Shown piece by piece: positions 1 to 10,662 of a DNA stretch of 64,000 bases; position 1 is the first letter of the stretch, and each line of letters starts with the position of its first letter. This DNA comes from Sphingomonas sp. HMP6. GTDB taxonomy: Bacteria; Pseudomonadota; Alphaproteobacteria; Sphingomonadales; Sphingomonadaceae. A model generated the notes under the pieces. That model searched no databases. It had not been told where the DNA came from and was given only the letters and a program-made list of their open reading frames with translations. Both the position numbers and the translations under genes were made by a program. The stretch covers positions 2,559,501-2,623,500 of the forward strand of contig NZ_AP022672.1 of NCBI RefSeq assembly GCF_013374095.1, given 5' to 3'.

Positions 1-2341
<2,341 letters not shown>

Positions 2342-2445
2342 AATCCCCTCCTCAAAATATAAATCCCATCTGTTTGATGGATATTATCGTAATCGTGCCA
2401 CTGACAGCGCAATCATGCTTGTCGGCGGTAAAGCCCTGCTTGGTG

Positions 2446-3534
2446 TCAGAACCCCAGTTCGGCCATTTTTACCACGCGGTGCTCGCGCGCGCTGATCTCG
2501 GCGGCGGTGCCGATTGCAACCGCCATCATGCCGTCGTGCGCGGTCACCTCGACCGGCCCCGCACCACGGACAGCGGCGTTGAAGCGCTGGTGCTCATAGA
2601 AGGTCGAACCGTGATGGCTGCCGGCGTTGAGCGCAGTTTCGTCGGTATGGACGACACGGCGGGTCGCCTGCTTGGCGTTGCGGAACCCCACGCGCGGCGA
2701 ATGCACCAAAGCGCCTTCCGGGATCAGCACGTCGAGCCGCGCGTCGCTACCGACTGCGGTGATCTCTTCTTGGTTTTCCGCGCCATCGGCGAACATCGAC
2801 AGATCAAGCATGGCGCGCACGCCATTCGCGAAATCGACCGTCGTATAGCTATTGTCGATGATGTCTGGCCGCTCGCCGCCATACGTCTCGTCGAGATGGT
2901 TCACGTCCATCGCGCCCGAGCAATAGACGCGCACTGCCTCGCTCTGCGTGATCAGCCGCATCAGATCGAAGAAATGGCAGCATTTCTCGACCATCGTGCC
3001 GCCGGTGTTGCGGTTGAAGCGATTCCAGTCGGCGACCTTGACCAGAAACGGGAAGCGATGCTCGCGGATCGACAGCATCTGCAATTTGCCGATCTTGCCG
3101 CCATGGATGTCGGCGATGAATTCGGCTGCCGGCGGCATGTAGCGATATTCCATCGCGGTCCAGAACACCTTGTCGGTGGCGGCGGCGCGATCGACGATCC
3201 AGCGGCAATCCTCGATCGTCGTGGCCAGCGGCTTTTCGCACAGGATGTGCAGACCCGCATCGAACAATGGTTCGAGCACGGTGCGATGCGTGAAATTGGG
3301 GCTGGCAACGATCACCGCGTCGCACAGGCCGCTCTTGGCGAGCGCCTCGACCGAATCGAACGCGGTCGCCTTCTCCGCGCGATCGCCAAGCGCGCTCTTA
3401 GCCCAACCGAGCGACCCTTGCGACGGATCAGCCAGTGCCGTCACCACCGCGCCCGGCGTGATCGCCAGGTTGGTCAAATGCTCGACACCCATCATTCCGG
3501 TACCAACCAGGCCGTATCGCACTTGCTCTCCCAC
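2446..3534 (-). CDS. Gfo/Idh/MocA-family NAD(P)-dependent oxidoreductase
   Basis: About 362 residues with an N-terminal Rossmann fold beginning VRYGLVGTGMMGVEHL and the family signature CEKPLATTIEDC. The C-terminal half is the usual alpha/beta substrate-binding domain. Relatives oxidise or reduce sugars, inositols and other polyols. I chose the GTG at 3534, preceded by AGAGAAGAAG, because the longer open frame upstream encodes residues unlike the family. Another GTG lies at 3522. The gene is divergent from the aldo/keto reductase with only 15 bases between the two starts, so each promoter must lie inside the other gene. It lies just upstream of the TonB receptor on the same strand (104-base gap). 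Substrate unknown. Confidence 0.88.
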   Translation of the reverse strand: MGEQVRYGLVGTGMMGVEHLTNLAITPGAVVTALADPSQGSLGWAKSALGDRAEKATAFDSVEALAKSGLCDAVIVASPNFTHRTVLEPLFDAGLHILCEKPLATTIEDCRWIVDRAAATDKVFWTAMEYRYMPPAAEFIADIHGGKIGKLQMLSIREHRFPFLVKVADWNRFNRNTGGTMVEKCCHFFDLMRLITQSEAVRVYCSGAMDVNHLDETYGGERPDIIDNSYTTVDFANGVRAMLDLSMFADGAENQEEITAVGSDARLDVLIPEGALVHSPRVGFRNAKQATRRVVHTDETALNAGSHHGSTFYEHQRFNAAVRGAGPVEVTAHDGMMAVAIGTAAEISAREHRVVKMAELGF

Positions 3535-3549
3535 GATCTTCTTCTCTAT

Positions 3550-4467
3550 ATGACAACGATGTCTGAAATCATGCTTACACCCGAAATGCGCGCGCTCGGC
3601 AAGAGCGGAATCATGGTCAGCCCGATTGCGTGGGGGATGTGGCGATTCGGTCACGCCTCGCAAACCGAGGGCCGCGCGCTGATCGAGGCGGCGTTTGCAG
3701 CGGGTGTGACGCTATTCGACACCGCCGATATTTACGGGTTCGACGGCTCGGGCGGGTTCGGTGATGCCGAGGCGTTGTTGGGCCGGATCTTCGCCGATGC
3801 GCCTGAATTGCGCGCGCGGATGGTGCTGGCGACCAAGGGCGGCATCACCCCGCCCGTGCCCTATGATTCGGGTCGTGATTATCTGATGGCGGCGCTCGAC
3901 GCGTCGCTCACGCGGTTGCAGGTCGAACAGGTCGATCTCTACCAGATCCACCGGCCCGATATCCTCGCGCGTCCGCAGGAAGTCGCGCGCACGCTCGAAG
4001 AGATGGTGACATCGGGCAAGGTCCGCGCGGTCGGCGTGTCGAACTACACCGTGCCGCAGACGCAAGCGATCGCTGCGCTGCTGACGATCCCGCTGGCGAG
4101 CGTGCAGCCCGAATTCTCGGCGCTCGCGCTTGATCCGATCACCGACGGCCTGTTCGATTTGACGATGGAGCGCGATGTTGCGGTGCTCGCCTGGTCGCCG
4201 CTCGGCGGTGGCCGGATCGGCGCGCCTGAGGACGCGCGGTCGAAGGCGGTTGCTGCCGCGCTTGATGTCGTGGCCGAGGCCGCAGGCGTGTCACGGGCGA
4301 CCGCGGCCTATGCCTGGATCATGGCGCATCCGGCGCGCGCCATCCCGATCGTCGGTACACAGAATGTCGCGCGGATCGGCGAGATCGCCGACGTCTATAA
4401 GGTCCGCTTCACCCGCCAGAGCTGGTACGACGTGCTGGTCGCCTCGCGCGGGGAGCGCCTGCCATGA
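3550..4467 (+). CDS. aldo/keto reductase family oxidoreductase
   Basis: 305 residues with an aldo/keto reductase barrel. The cofactor- and substrate-binding signatures are recognisable: FDTADIYG with the catalytic Asp and Tyr, LATKGG with the catalytic Lys, and YQIHRPD with the His. A C-terminal GTQN NADPH-contact segment follows. Several in-frame ATGs lie close together (3550, 3559, 3571, 3589) and none has a convincing ribosome-binding site, so the start is uncertain by about 13 residues. The stop overlaps the next start by four bases (ATGA), so the gene is translationally coupled to the LLM monooxygenase. Together they look like a small redox operon. Substrate not deducible. Confidence 0.88.
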   Translation: MTTMSEIMLTPEMRALGKSGIMVSPIAWGMWRFGHASQTEGRALIEAAFAAGVTLFDTADIYGFDGSGGFGDAEALLGRIFADAPELRARMVLATKGGITPPVPYDSGRDYLMAALDASLTRLQVEQVDLYQIHRPDILARPQEVARTLEEMVTSGKVRAVGVSNYTVPQTQAIAALLTIPLASVQPEFSALALDPITDGLFDLTMERDVAVLAWSPLGGGRIGAPEDARSKAVAAALDVVAEAAGVSRATAAYAWIMAHPARAIPIVGTQNVARIGEIADVYKVRFTRQSWYDVLVASRGERLP

Positions 4468-5549
4468 CCGCGCTGCCCCCCACCCTGCCGCCATGCGAGG
4501 TCAGCTGGTTCTCGGCGCTGTGCGACGACGATTACGAATTCCTCGGCGTACCCGATGCCAAGCTGAAATCAAGCTGGGAGCATTGCCGCGATATCGTGTT
4601 GCAGGCCGAAAGCGGCGGGTTCGATAATATCCTGCTGCCCTCGGGCTACCAGCTCGGCATCGACACCACCGCCTTCGCCGCCGCGATCGCGCCGATGCTC
4701 AAGCGCATGGCGCTATTGATGGCGGTGCGGATCGGCGAAACCTGGCCGCCGCAACTCGCGCGCCAGATCGCGACGATCGATCGGCTGCTCGGGGGTCGGC
4801 TGTGCGTAAACATCATCTCGTCGGACATGCCGGGCGAAACGCTCGGCAGCGCACCGCGCTACGCGCGCACGGTCGAGGCGATGCACATCCTCAAGACCTT
4901 GCTGAACGGCGAATCGCTCGACCATGACGGCGAATTCTGGAAACTGAAGGTCGATCCGCCGCGGATCGGCACCGTTTCGGGCACGGCACCTCTGCTCTAT
5001 TTCGGCGGGCTCAGTCCCGATGCGCGCGAGGCCGCAGCCAAGGGCTGCGACGTTTTCCTAATGTGGCCCGACAAGCAGGAGGTCGTCGCCGACATCATCG
5101 CCGACATGACCGCGCGCGCCGCCGCGCATGGCCGCACGCTGAAGTTCGGGTATCGCGCACACGTCATTGTCCGCGATACCGAAGCCGAGGCGCGCACCGC
5201 GGCCGACCGTTTGCTGTCCAAGCTCGATGCCGCAGAAGGTGCCGCAATCCGCGCGAAATCGCTCGATTCGCATTCCGCCGGGGTGGCGGCGCAAGCGGCG
5301 TTGCGTGAGAATGCCGCAGATGACGGCTATGCCGAGGCGAATTTGTGGACAGGCGTGGGCCGCGCGCGTTCGGGCTGCGGCGCGGCAATCGTCGGCGATC
5401 CCGATCAGGTTCTGGCCAAGCTCAACGCGTATCGCGCGATGGGGATCGAGGCGTTCATCCTGTCGGGCTATCCGCACGCCGCCGAGGCCGATTTGTTCGC
5501 GCGGCATGTGCTACCGCACATCGATCACGGGCCACTGTCGCGCGGCTGA
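4464..5549 (+). CDS. LLM-class flavin-dependent monooxygenase (alkanesulfonate monooxygenase-like)
   Basis: 361 residues of the bacterial luciferase-like barrel family, nearest in feel to SsuD-type FMNH2-dependent alkanesulfonate monooxygenases. Visible hallmarks are EVSWFSAL at the start, FDNILLPSGYQ, the stretch LGGRLCVNIISSD, RYARTVEAM and a late GIEAFILSGYPH. Such enzymes use reduced flavin and O2 to cleave C-S bonds or oxidise related substrates, and need a separate flavin reductase, which I do not see nearby. The start overlaps the aldo/keto reductase stop. With the adjacent TonB receptor and dehydrogenases, a role in organosulfur or related carbon use is plausible but inferred. Confidence 0.87.
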   Translation: MTALPPTLPPCEVSWFSALCDDDYEFLGVPDAKLKSSWEHCRDIVLQAESGGFDNILLPSGYQLGIDTTAFAAAIAPMLKRMALLMAVRIGETWPPQLARQIATIDRLLGGRLCVNIISSDMPGETLGSAPRYARTVEAMHILKTLLNGESLDHDGEFWKLKVDPPRIGTVSGTAPLLYFGGLSPDAREAAAKGCDVFLMWPDKQEVVADIIADMTARAAAHGRTLKFGYRAHVIVRDTEAEARTAADRLLSKLDAAEGAAIRAKSLDSHSAGVAAQAALRENAADDGYAEANLWTGVGRARSGCGAAIVGDPDQVLAKLNAYRAMGIEAFILSGYPHAAEADLFARHVLPHIDHGPLSRG

Positions 5550-5562
5550 GTCCTCGGCGAGG

Positions 5563-6585
5563 TCAGGCGAGCGGCAGGCGTTGCCCTTCGTCCGCGCTGC
5601 GGCGGGCGAGCGCAATCAGCTCCATCACGGCCTGCGCGTCGCGCGCGGGAACTGGTGCCCCCGCGCCGACGGTGATCGCGGCAACCACGCCCTCATAGTA
5701 ACGGCGCCAGTCTCCGCGAACGCTCGGCTCGCTGCGAGTCGTGCCGTCGGCGGCGGTGAGCGTGCCATAGGCATCGGGCCCATCCTCCCCAAAACCCGGA
5801 GAGGTCGGCGGAAGCCCGGCGCGGAGCACGGCTTCTTGCGGATCGATGCCGTGTTTTACGAAACTGCCGGCGGTGCCGTACAGCGCAAAGCGCGGGCGCG
5901 GCTGGGCGAGGAGCGTCGCGGCCGAGACGATGACCCGGCGGCTCCCATAAGATAGCGTGATCTCGAAATAATCCTCGGTCGTCGCACTCGTGCGCTGCGT
6001 TGCGAGGTCCGCCGACACCGCATCCGGCGCGCCGAACAGCACCAGCGCCTGGTCGAGCAAATGTGGGCCGAGATCGTTGAGCAGCCCGGCACCTTGGGTC
6101 TCGCGCCAGCCCAGCTTGATCGCAGGACGAAAGCGGTCCCAGCGCAATTCGGCAAGCGCGATGTCGCCAAGCACGCCGTCCGCCACCACGCGCTGGACCG
6201 TCAGGAAATCGGCATCCCAGCGCCGATTGTGGAATGCCGACAGCATCAGCCCGTGCGATTCGGCGAGCGTGATCAGCGCCGCGCCGTCGGCGGGATCGGT
6301 CACGAACGGCTTGTCGATCACGACATGCTTGCCCGCGCTCAATGCCGCCTGCGCAAGCGGCGCATGGAGATGGTCCGGCGTCGCGATCACGACCAGATCG
6401 ATCGCGGGGTCAGCCATCAAACGGGCAGCATCTACGACAACCGTCACCTCCGGCCGATCGCGCGCGACATCCCCGCGGCGCGAGGTCACGATGCTTACCA
6501 GCCGCAACCCCGGGACCGCGCCGATCAAAGGCGCATGGAAGGACGCGCCCGCGAGCCCGTATCCGATCAGTCCGACGCGAATCAT
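5563..6585 (-). CDS. Gfo/Idh/MocA-family oxidoreductase
   Basis: About 340 residues. The Rossmann start MIRVGLIGYGLAGASFHAPL and the family signature KHVVIDKPFVTDPADG are clear, and the C-terminal domain carries AELRWDRFRP. Only about 13 bases separate its stop from the convergent LLM monooxygenase stop. I start it at the ATG at 6585, where the Rossmann motif begins, not at the upstream ATG at 6639, which would add 18 unrelated residues. It differs clearly from the other family member at 2446-3534, so it is not a recent duplicate. Substrate unknown. Confidence 0.88.
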   Translation of the reverse strand: MIRVGLIGYGLAGASFHAPLIGAVPGLRLVSIVTSRRGDVARDRPEVTVVVDAARLMADPAIDLVVIATPDHLHAPLAQAALSAGKHVVIDKPFVTDPADGAALITLAESHGLMLSAFHNRRWDADFLTVQRVVADGVLGDIALAELRWDRFRPAIKLGWRETQGAGLLNDLGPHLLDQALVLFGAPDAVSADLATQRTSATTEDYFEITLSYGSRRVIVSAATLLAQPRPRFALYGTAGSFVKHGIDPQEAVLRAGLPPTSPGFGEDGPDAYGTLTAADGTTRSEPSVRGDWRRYYEGVVAAITVGAGAPVPARDAQAVMELIALARRSADEGQRLPLA

Positions 6586-6685
6586 GCAATGCGCATAGCC
6601 CAGTTTCCGCGGCCTTGCCCATATCGGAGACATGCCCATCGGCGATCCGCTTCCGCCTGCGCGCCGGGCAACATCGGCCCCGCGG

Positions 6686-6703
6686 TGTCAATTGTTGTGG
6701 ACA
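6686..6703. promoter_or_regulatory. PpsR-type box upstream of cytochrome c
   Basis: TGTCAATTGTTGTGGACA is an exact TGT-N12-ACA match with the extended TGTCAA half seen at the other PGC boxes. It lies 62 bases before the cytochrome c start, where a repressor could act. Binding is inferred from the motif. Confidence 0.6.
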
Positions 6704-6765
6704 GTCATGGCACGATAATGCGAAATGTACGTTCGGGAGTAGTCTGAAGACCCAAGAGGAGCAGG

Positions 6766-7314
6766 ATGATGCAAGTAGGATCGATGACGCGTTTCGGTCG
6801 GGTTAGCTTTGGTGTGGCCTGTGCCGCCCTGGCCCTGTCCGCCTGCGCGAAGAAGGCGGATAACGAAGAAACGAGCAGCACCACGACCACGACGACGGCA
6901 ACCACGCCCGCAGCAGATACTGCGGCGGCACCAGCCGCTCCGGCCGCCGCAGCAGCGGTTGCCGCAGACAACACCGACACCGTCGCGGGCGTGAAGTTCG
7001 CGTCATACACGGGCGACGCCAAGAAGGGCGAAGCCGACTTCATCACGTGCAAGACGTGCCACGCGATCGAAGCCGGCGTGAACAAGATCGGCCCGTCGCT
7101 CCACAATATCGTGGGCCGCAAGGCTGGCGAAATCGCGGGCTACACCTATTCGGCCGCCAACAAGAACAGCGGCATCACCTGGACCGAAGAGAAACTGTTC
7201 CAGTATCTGGAGAATCCGCAGCGGATCGTCCCCGGCACGAAGATGAGCTTCGCCGGCTGGCCGACCGATCCGCAGAAGCGGGCGGACGTTATCGCGTACC
7301 TGAAGGCCAATTGA
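6766..7314 (+). CDS. membrane-anchored (lipoprotein) class I cytochrome c
   Basis: 182 residues. A hydrophobic signal ends in a lipobox (LSAC, Cys 27), so the protein is probably lipid-anchored. Residues about 36-70 form a Thr/Ala/Pro-rich flexible tether. A cytochrome c domain of about 105 residues follows, with heme motif CKTCH at 95-99 and a methionine ligand in GTKMSFAG (Met 160), as in the c2/cy family. A tethered one-heme cytochrome fits electron delivery from the bc1 complex to PufC/reaction centre or to an oxidase. The start at 6766 has AAGAGGAGCAGG before it; a second ATG lies at 6784. A PpsR-type box upstream ties it to photosynthesis. The partner is inferred. Confidence 0.9.
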   Translation: MMQVGSMTRFGRVSFGVACAALALSACAKKADNEETSSTTTTTTATTPAADTAAAPAAPAAAAAVAADNTDTVAGVKFASYTGDAKKGEADFITCKTCHAIEAGVNKIGPSLHNIVGRKAGEIAGYTYSAANKNSGITWTEEKLFQYLENPQRIVPGTKMSFAGWPTDPQKRADVIAYLKAN

Positions 7315-7340
7315 TAAGCACCGACGTCTAACGAAAACGG

Positions 7341-7374
7341 GAAGGGTCCGGCAGCGATGCCGGGCCCTTTCTCG
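7341..7374. terminator. probable bidirectional rho-independent terminator
   Basis: GAAGGGTCCGGC and GCCGGGCCCTTT form a 12-base stem with one weak pair around a six-base loop, followed by CTCGTTT. It lies between the convergent cytochrome c gene and the tspO-side minus-strand operon and could serve both. Confidence 0.65.
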
Positions 7375-7377
7375 TTT

Positions 7378-7641
7378 CTAACGCCGCGGCCGTCGCGCGA
7401 TATCGGCGAGGTGCGCTGGAAACGACGCCGCGAGCGCAAGCGCGATCCACGGCCATCCGCCACCGGTCAATGCCGCGCGCAGCGCCAGCAGCATCAGCGC
7501 CCCCGGTAGCAAGCGCAGCGCGGCATCACCGCCGCGCCATCCGCGTCCGCGCGTCAGCACCAGCCATTCCAGCGCCATGATACCAAGGATCAGATCGACG
7601 GCATGCCCTTGCCCGAACAGCCAGAGCGCGACGGTGTTCAG
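7378..7641 (-). CDS. small hydrophobic protein, unknown, at end of bchG-bchP-tspO operon
   Basis: About 87 residues with two or three predicted membrane segments (VALWLFGQGHAVDLILGIMA; a central LLPGALMLLALRAAL; IALALAASF) and a basic tail RRPRR. The hydrophobic frame appears to start at CTG (7641), which overlaps the tspO TGA as CTGA. All other junctions in this operon are ATGA or GTGA. The first standard start in frame is the ATG at 7578 (66 residues), which would cut into the first helix. I do not recognise the family. Position as the last gene of a bacteriochlorophyll operon suggests a membrane role. The start is uncertain and expression is unproven. Confidence 0.5.
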   Translation of the reverse strand: MNTVALWLFGQGHAVDLILGIMALEWLVLTRGRGWRGGDAALRLLPGALMLLALRAALTGGGWPWIALALAASFPAHLADIARRPRR

Positions 7642-8141
7642 CCGAACGGCCCGTTGAGCTTCACGACCATCATGGTGTGATAACCGGCAAAGATCACACC
7701 GCCGAGATAGGGCAGCAGCAGCAGCCCCGCCGCCATCGACCGTGGCCAGACGATGTAGATCCACACCACGATCGCAACGGCCAGGACGACGATCTCGACC
7801 GCCGCCCAATCCGGCCGATGCAAGTGAAAGAACAACAGACTCCACACGATGTTCAGAAAGCCGGTGAAGGCGAACAGTCCGACGATCCAGTCGCCGCCTT
7901 GGCGATCCGGCATGGCGCGCCACCCCGTGATCGCCGCAAGCCCGGTGAAAAGGTAGATCACCGTCCAGGCGATGCTGTAGGCGACCTCGGGCGGCGCCCA
8001 GCGCGGTTGTACCAGGCTATAGTACCACGGTCCCATCGCGGTAATCGTGGTCCCCATCCCCGCGACGGCAATCGCGGCGAACCCACCGATCAGAACCGGC
8101 AACCCCCAGGAACGATGCGGAACCGGTGCCTTCACCTTCAC
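7638..8141 (-). CDS. tspO: TspO/MBR-family tryptophan-rich sensory protein
   Basis: 167 residues with five membrane segments and the family's aromatic signatures: GPWYYSLVQPRWAPP, FTGFLNIVWSLLFF and LLLPYLGGVIFAGYH. TspO proteins bind porphyrins and, in Rhodobacter, modulate photosynthesis gene expression in response to oxygen. The ATG overlaps the bchP stop by four bases, so it is the coupled fourth gene of bchG-orf428-bchP-tspO. Compared with the usual length (about 155-165) it is complete. A second tspO at 47529 is interrupted by a stop codon, making this the only intact copy in the window. Confidence 0.92.
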   Translation of the reverse strand: MKVKAPVPHRSWGLPVLIGGFAAIAVAGMGTTITAMGPWYYSLVQPRWAPPEVAYSIAWTVIYLFTGLAAITGWRAMPDRQGGDWIVGLFAFTGFLNIVWSLLFFHLHRPDWAAVEIVVLAVAIVVWIYIVWPRSMAAGLLLLPYLGGVIFAGYHTMMVVKLNGPFG

Positions 8142-9340
8142 GCCTCGGCCAGCCCCAGTAGGTGCCGCATATCCTTGAGGAAGATGCGGAGATGCGCGAC
8201 CGGCTTCGATCGGACCAGCCGCTTGTTCATATAGGCGTCCCAGGTCAGCCGCTGCACGTCGGGATCTTCGCAGATCTTGACGAAGCGCTCGCGGCGCTTG
8301 TCGCTGGAATACCAGAAATATTGCATGATCCCGAGAATCCAGAACACCCGGCCATGTTCGCGCATGAAGCGTTTGCGCGCCAGTTTCAGCGCCGATGCCT
8401 TGCCGGTAGCGAGGAACTGGGTCACCGCGTCCGCAGCCAATCGCCCGCCCACCATCGCGTAATAGATGCCCTCGCCCGATGCCGGCGCGACGACCCCGGC
8501 GGCATCGCCCGCGACCAAGACGTCACGACCATTGTCCCAGCGCTTGAGCGGCTTGAGCGGGATCGGCGCGCCCTCGCGTCGGATCGTGTCGCACGTATCG
8601 AGCCCGGTCTGCGCGCGCACGGCGGCAACCGCCTCGCGCAAGTCGAATCCCTTGTTTGCGCTGCCGACGCCGATGCTCGCCTGATTGCCGTGCGGAAAGA
8701 CCCAGGCGTAGAAATCGGGCGAATGCTTGCCCTGATAGAAGACGTCGCAGCGCGCCCGGTCGAAATCGGCGCTGCTGCCTTCGGGCGGGGAGGCGACGAT
8801 CTCGTGATAGGCGAAGACGCAGGGCACCTTGTCGGCCCCTTTCAGCTCGGCCCGCGCGACGCCCGATCGTGCCCCATCCGCACCGATCACGCTGCGCGCG
8901 GAAACGCGCTGCTCAGTGCCGCCGCGGCCTTCGCGGTACACGACGATCGCCGTGCCATCGGCATCGCGGTCGATCCGCTCAAAAATCCCGGTGCGCCGCT
9001 CGGCTCCGGCCAGCGCGGCGCGGGCGCGGAGCCATTCGTCGAAGCTCTCGCGATCGACCAGGCCGACGAACCCGCCCTTGCCATCGGCGCTGACCGGCAT
9101 GTCGACCGTCTTTGACGACGGCGCGATCATCCGCGCCAGCGTCGCCTTGCCGACGAGCAGATGATCGGGGATCGCGAAATCCTCGATTGCGCGCGGCGGG
9201 ATCGCCCCGCCACAGGGTTTAATCCGGCCCGCCCGGTCGAGCAGCAGGACGTGATGCCCGCCCCGCGCCAGATCAGTGGCCGCGGTCGCCCCCGAAGGCC
9301 CTCCGCCAATGACGACACAATCGAACTGCGGTTGTTTCAT
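8138..9340 (-). CDS. bchP: geranylgeranyl diphosphate/bacteriochlorophyll reductase
   Basis: 400 residues. BchP reduces three double bonds of the geranylgeranyl tail to give phytylated bacteriochlorophyll a, using NADPH. It begins with an FAD-binding motif (VVIGGGPSGATAATDLARGG). The BchP/ChlP signatures KPCGGAIPPRAIEDF and VLVAGDAAGVVAPASGEGIY are present, followed by a C-terminal region ending near KDMRHLLGL. Start and stop each overlap a neighbour by four bases, tying it to the PucC-type transporter upstream and tspO downstream. The order bchG-orf428-bchP matches Rhodobacter. No anomalies seen. Confidence 0.96.
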   Translation of the reverse strand: MKQPQFDCVVIGGGPSGATAATDLARGGHHVLLLDRAGRIKPCGGAIPPRAIEDFAIPDHLLVGKATLARMIAPSSKTVDMPVSADGKGGFVGLVDRESFDEWLRARAALAGAERRTGIFERIDRDADGTAIVVYREGRGGTEQRVSARSVIGADGARSGVARAELKGADKVPCVFAYHEIVASPPEGSSADFDRARCDVFYQGKHSPDFYAWVFPHGNQASIGVGSANKGFDLREAVAAVRAQTGLDTCDTIRREGAPIPLKPLKRWDNGRDVLVAGDAAGVVAPASGEGIYYAMVGGRLAADAVTQFLATGKASALKLARKRFMREHGRVFWILGIMQYFWYSSDKRRERFVKICEDPDVQRLTWDAYMNKRLVRSKPVAHLRIFLKDMRHLLGLAEA

Positions 9341-10662
9341 ATCGTTACCTCCCGACCCACCAGAGATGCGCGCGATGGCGCGGTGCGAAGGCACAAAGCC
9401 GCCGCGACGAGGAACAGAAAAGCCTCTGTCCCGAATACCAGCATAAAAGTTTCGGGGAGCGACCCCGTCAGCGCGCGCCCGACATCGACCGCGACCGCGC
9501 CAGTGAGGCCGCCCGTCCCAAAGGCGAGTGCTTGCGCCGCCCCCCACACGCCCATACGGATGCCCTCGCGATTTGGGCCACCGGCACCCGCCAGCGCCAT
9601 CATCGTCCCGATCGCCGCCACCGCGAACACGCCATTGGCAAAACCGAGCGCGAAGATATTGCCGATGATCGGCCAGCCCGGCCCGAACCGCGCTGCCATA
9701 GCGAGGCCGGTCAGCGCCAGCGCCGAGCCGATGCATCCCCCGACGATCCAGCGTTGCAAACCGTGCGCCCGACCGGCCGCGGACCCACGCTTAGAAAAAG
9801 CGCTGCCGCCAATCCCCACCAGGATCATGCCGATCAGAACGCCGCCGTGCTGCACGCTTGAAATTTGCGTCGATTGGCCCGGCGTCATGCCGAAGCGGAG
9901 CCCGGTAAAGGGTTCGAGGATTAAATCCTGCATCGAATATGCCAGCATCGAGAGGAAAACGAAGATCGTGAAGCGCCGCGCATCGCTATCCGCCCACAGC
10001 TCGACCAGCGCAGCACCGAACCCCATAGCGGGCGCTTCGCGCGGCTCCGCAATGGCAGCCGTTACCCCCTCGACACCCCAAATGGCGAATATCGAGACGA
10101 AAAACGCCGTGGCCGCGACACCGCCAACCACCGCAACCAGCCGGACGAAGCTGAAGGGATCGACCAACTTGCCCGCAACCGCCGCAGATATGACGATCCC
10201 AGCAATCATCATGATCCACGTGATCGAGGCCGCCGCCGCGCGGCGTTCGGGCGCAACGCGCGTTGCGAGCAAGGCGAGCAGCGACGTACCCGCCGCACCG
10301 ACGCCCGCGCCGATCAGCGAAAAGGCGAGAATTGCGGTTGCGTATCCGAGCCAGGCACTGTCCGAAAGCAACGCCACCGATTGCACCGCGAGCATCGCGC
10401 CACCGGCAAGCACCGCCATGCCGCCAATGATCCACGGCGTCCGGCGGCGTCCGCTGTCCGATCCATGCCCCCACACCGGCCGCGAAAGCTGCACGGCATA
10501 ATGCCACGCCACGAGCCCGGCGGGGAGCGCCGCAGGCAACGCATATTCGACGACCATCACGCGGTTGAGCAGCGACGTCGCAAGCATCACGATCGACCCA
10601 ATCGCGCTTTGCACGAGGCCCAGCCGGACGATGCCGAGCCAGCCGAGCGGCGCGCGCGTCAC
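9337..10662 (-). CDS. PucC/LhaA-family membrane protein (orf428 type, between bchG and bchP)
   Basis: 441 residues with about 12 membrane helices of the BCH2/PucC major-facilitator family. Recognisable signatures are LLNRVMVVEYALPA, FLSMLAYSMQDLILEPF and FANGVFAVAAIGTMMALA. Relatives assist light-harvesting complex assembly, perhaps by moving or handing over bacteriochlorophyll. The position between bchG and bchP corresponds to Rhodobacter orf428 rather than lhaA, which is present separately at 22935. The start is a GTG overlapping the bchG stop (GTGA). The exact role of orf428-type members is not settled; older databases mislabel them as a bacteriochlorophyll synthase subunit. Confidence 0.92.
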   Translation of the reverse strand: MTRAPLGWLGIVRLGLVQSAIGSIVMLATSLLNRVMVVEYALPAALPAGLVAWHYAVQLSRPVWGHGSDSGRRRTPWIIGGMAVLAGGAMLAVQSVALLSDSAWLGYATAILAFSLIGAGVGAAGTSLLALLATRVAPERRAAAASITWIMMIAGIVISAAVAGKLVDPFSFVRLVAVVGGVAATAFFVSIFAIWGVEGVTAAIAEPREAPAMGFGAALVELWADSDARRFTIFVFLSMLAYSMQDLILEPFTGLRFGMTPGQSTQISSVQHGGVLIGMILVGIGGSAFSKRGSAAGRAHGLQRWIVGGCIGSALALTGLAMAARFGPGWPIIGNIFALGFANGVFAVAAIGTMMALAGAGGPNREGIRMGVWGAAQALAFGTGGLTGAVAVDVGRALTGSLPETFMLVFGTEAFLFLVAAALCLRTAPSRASLVGREVTI

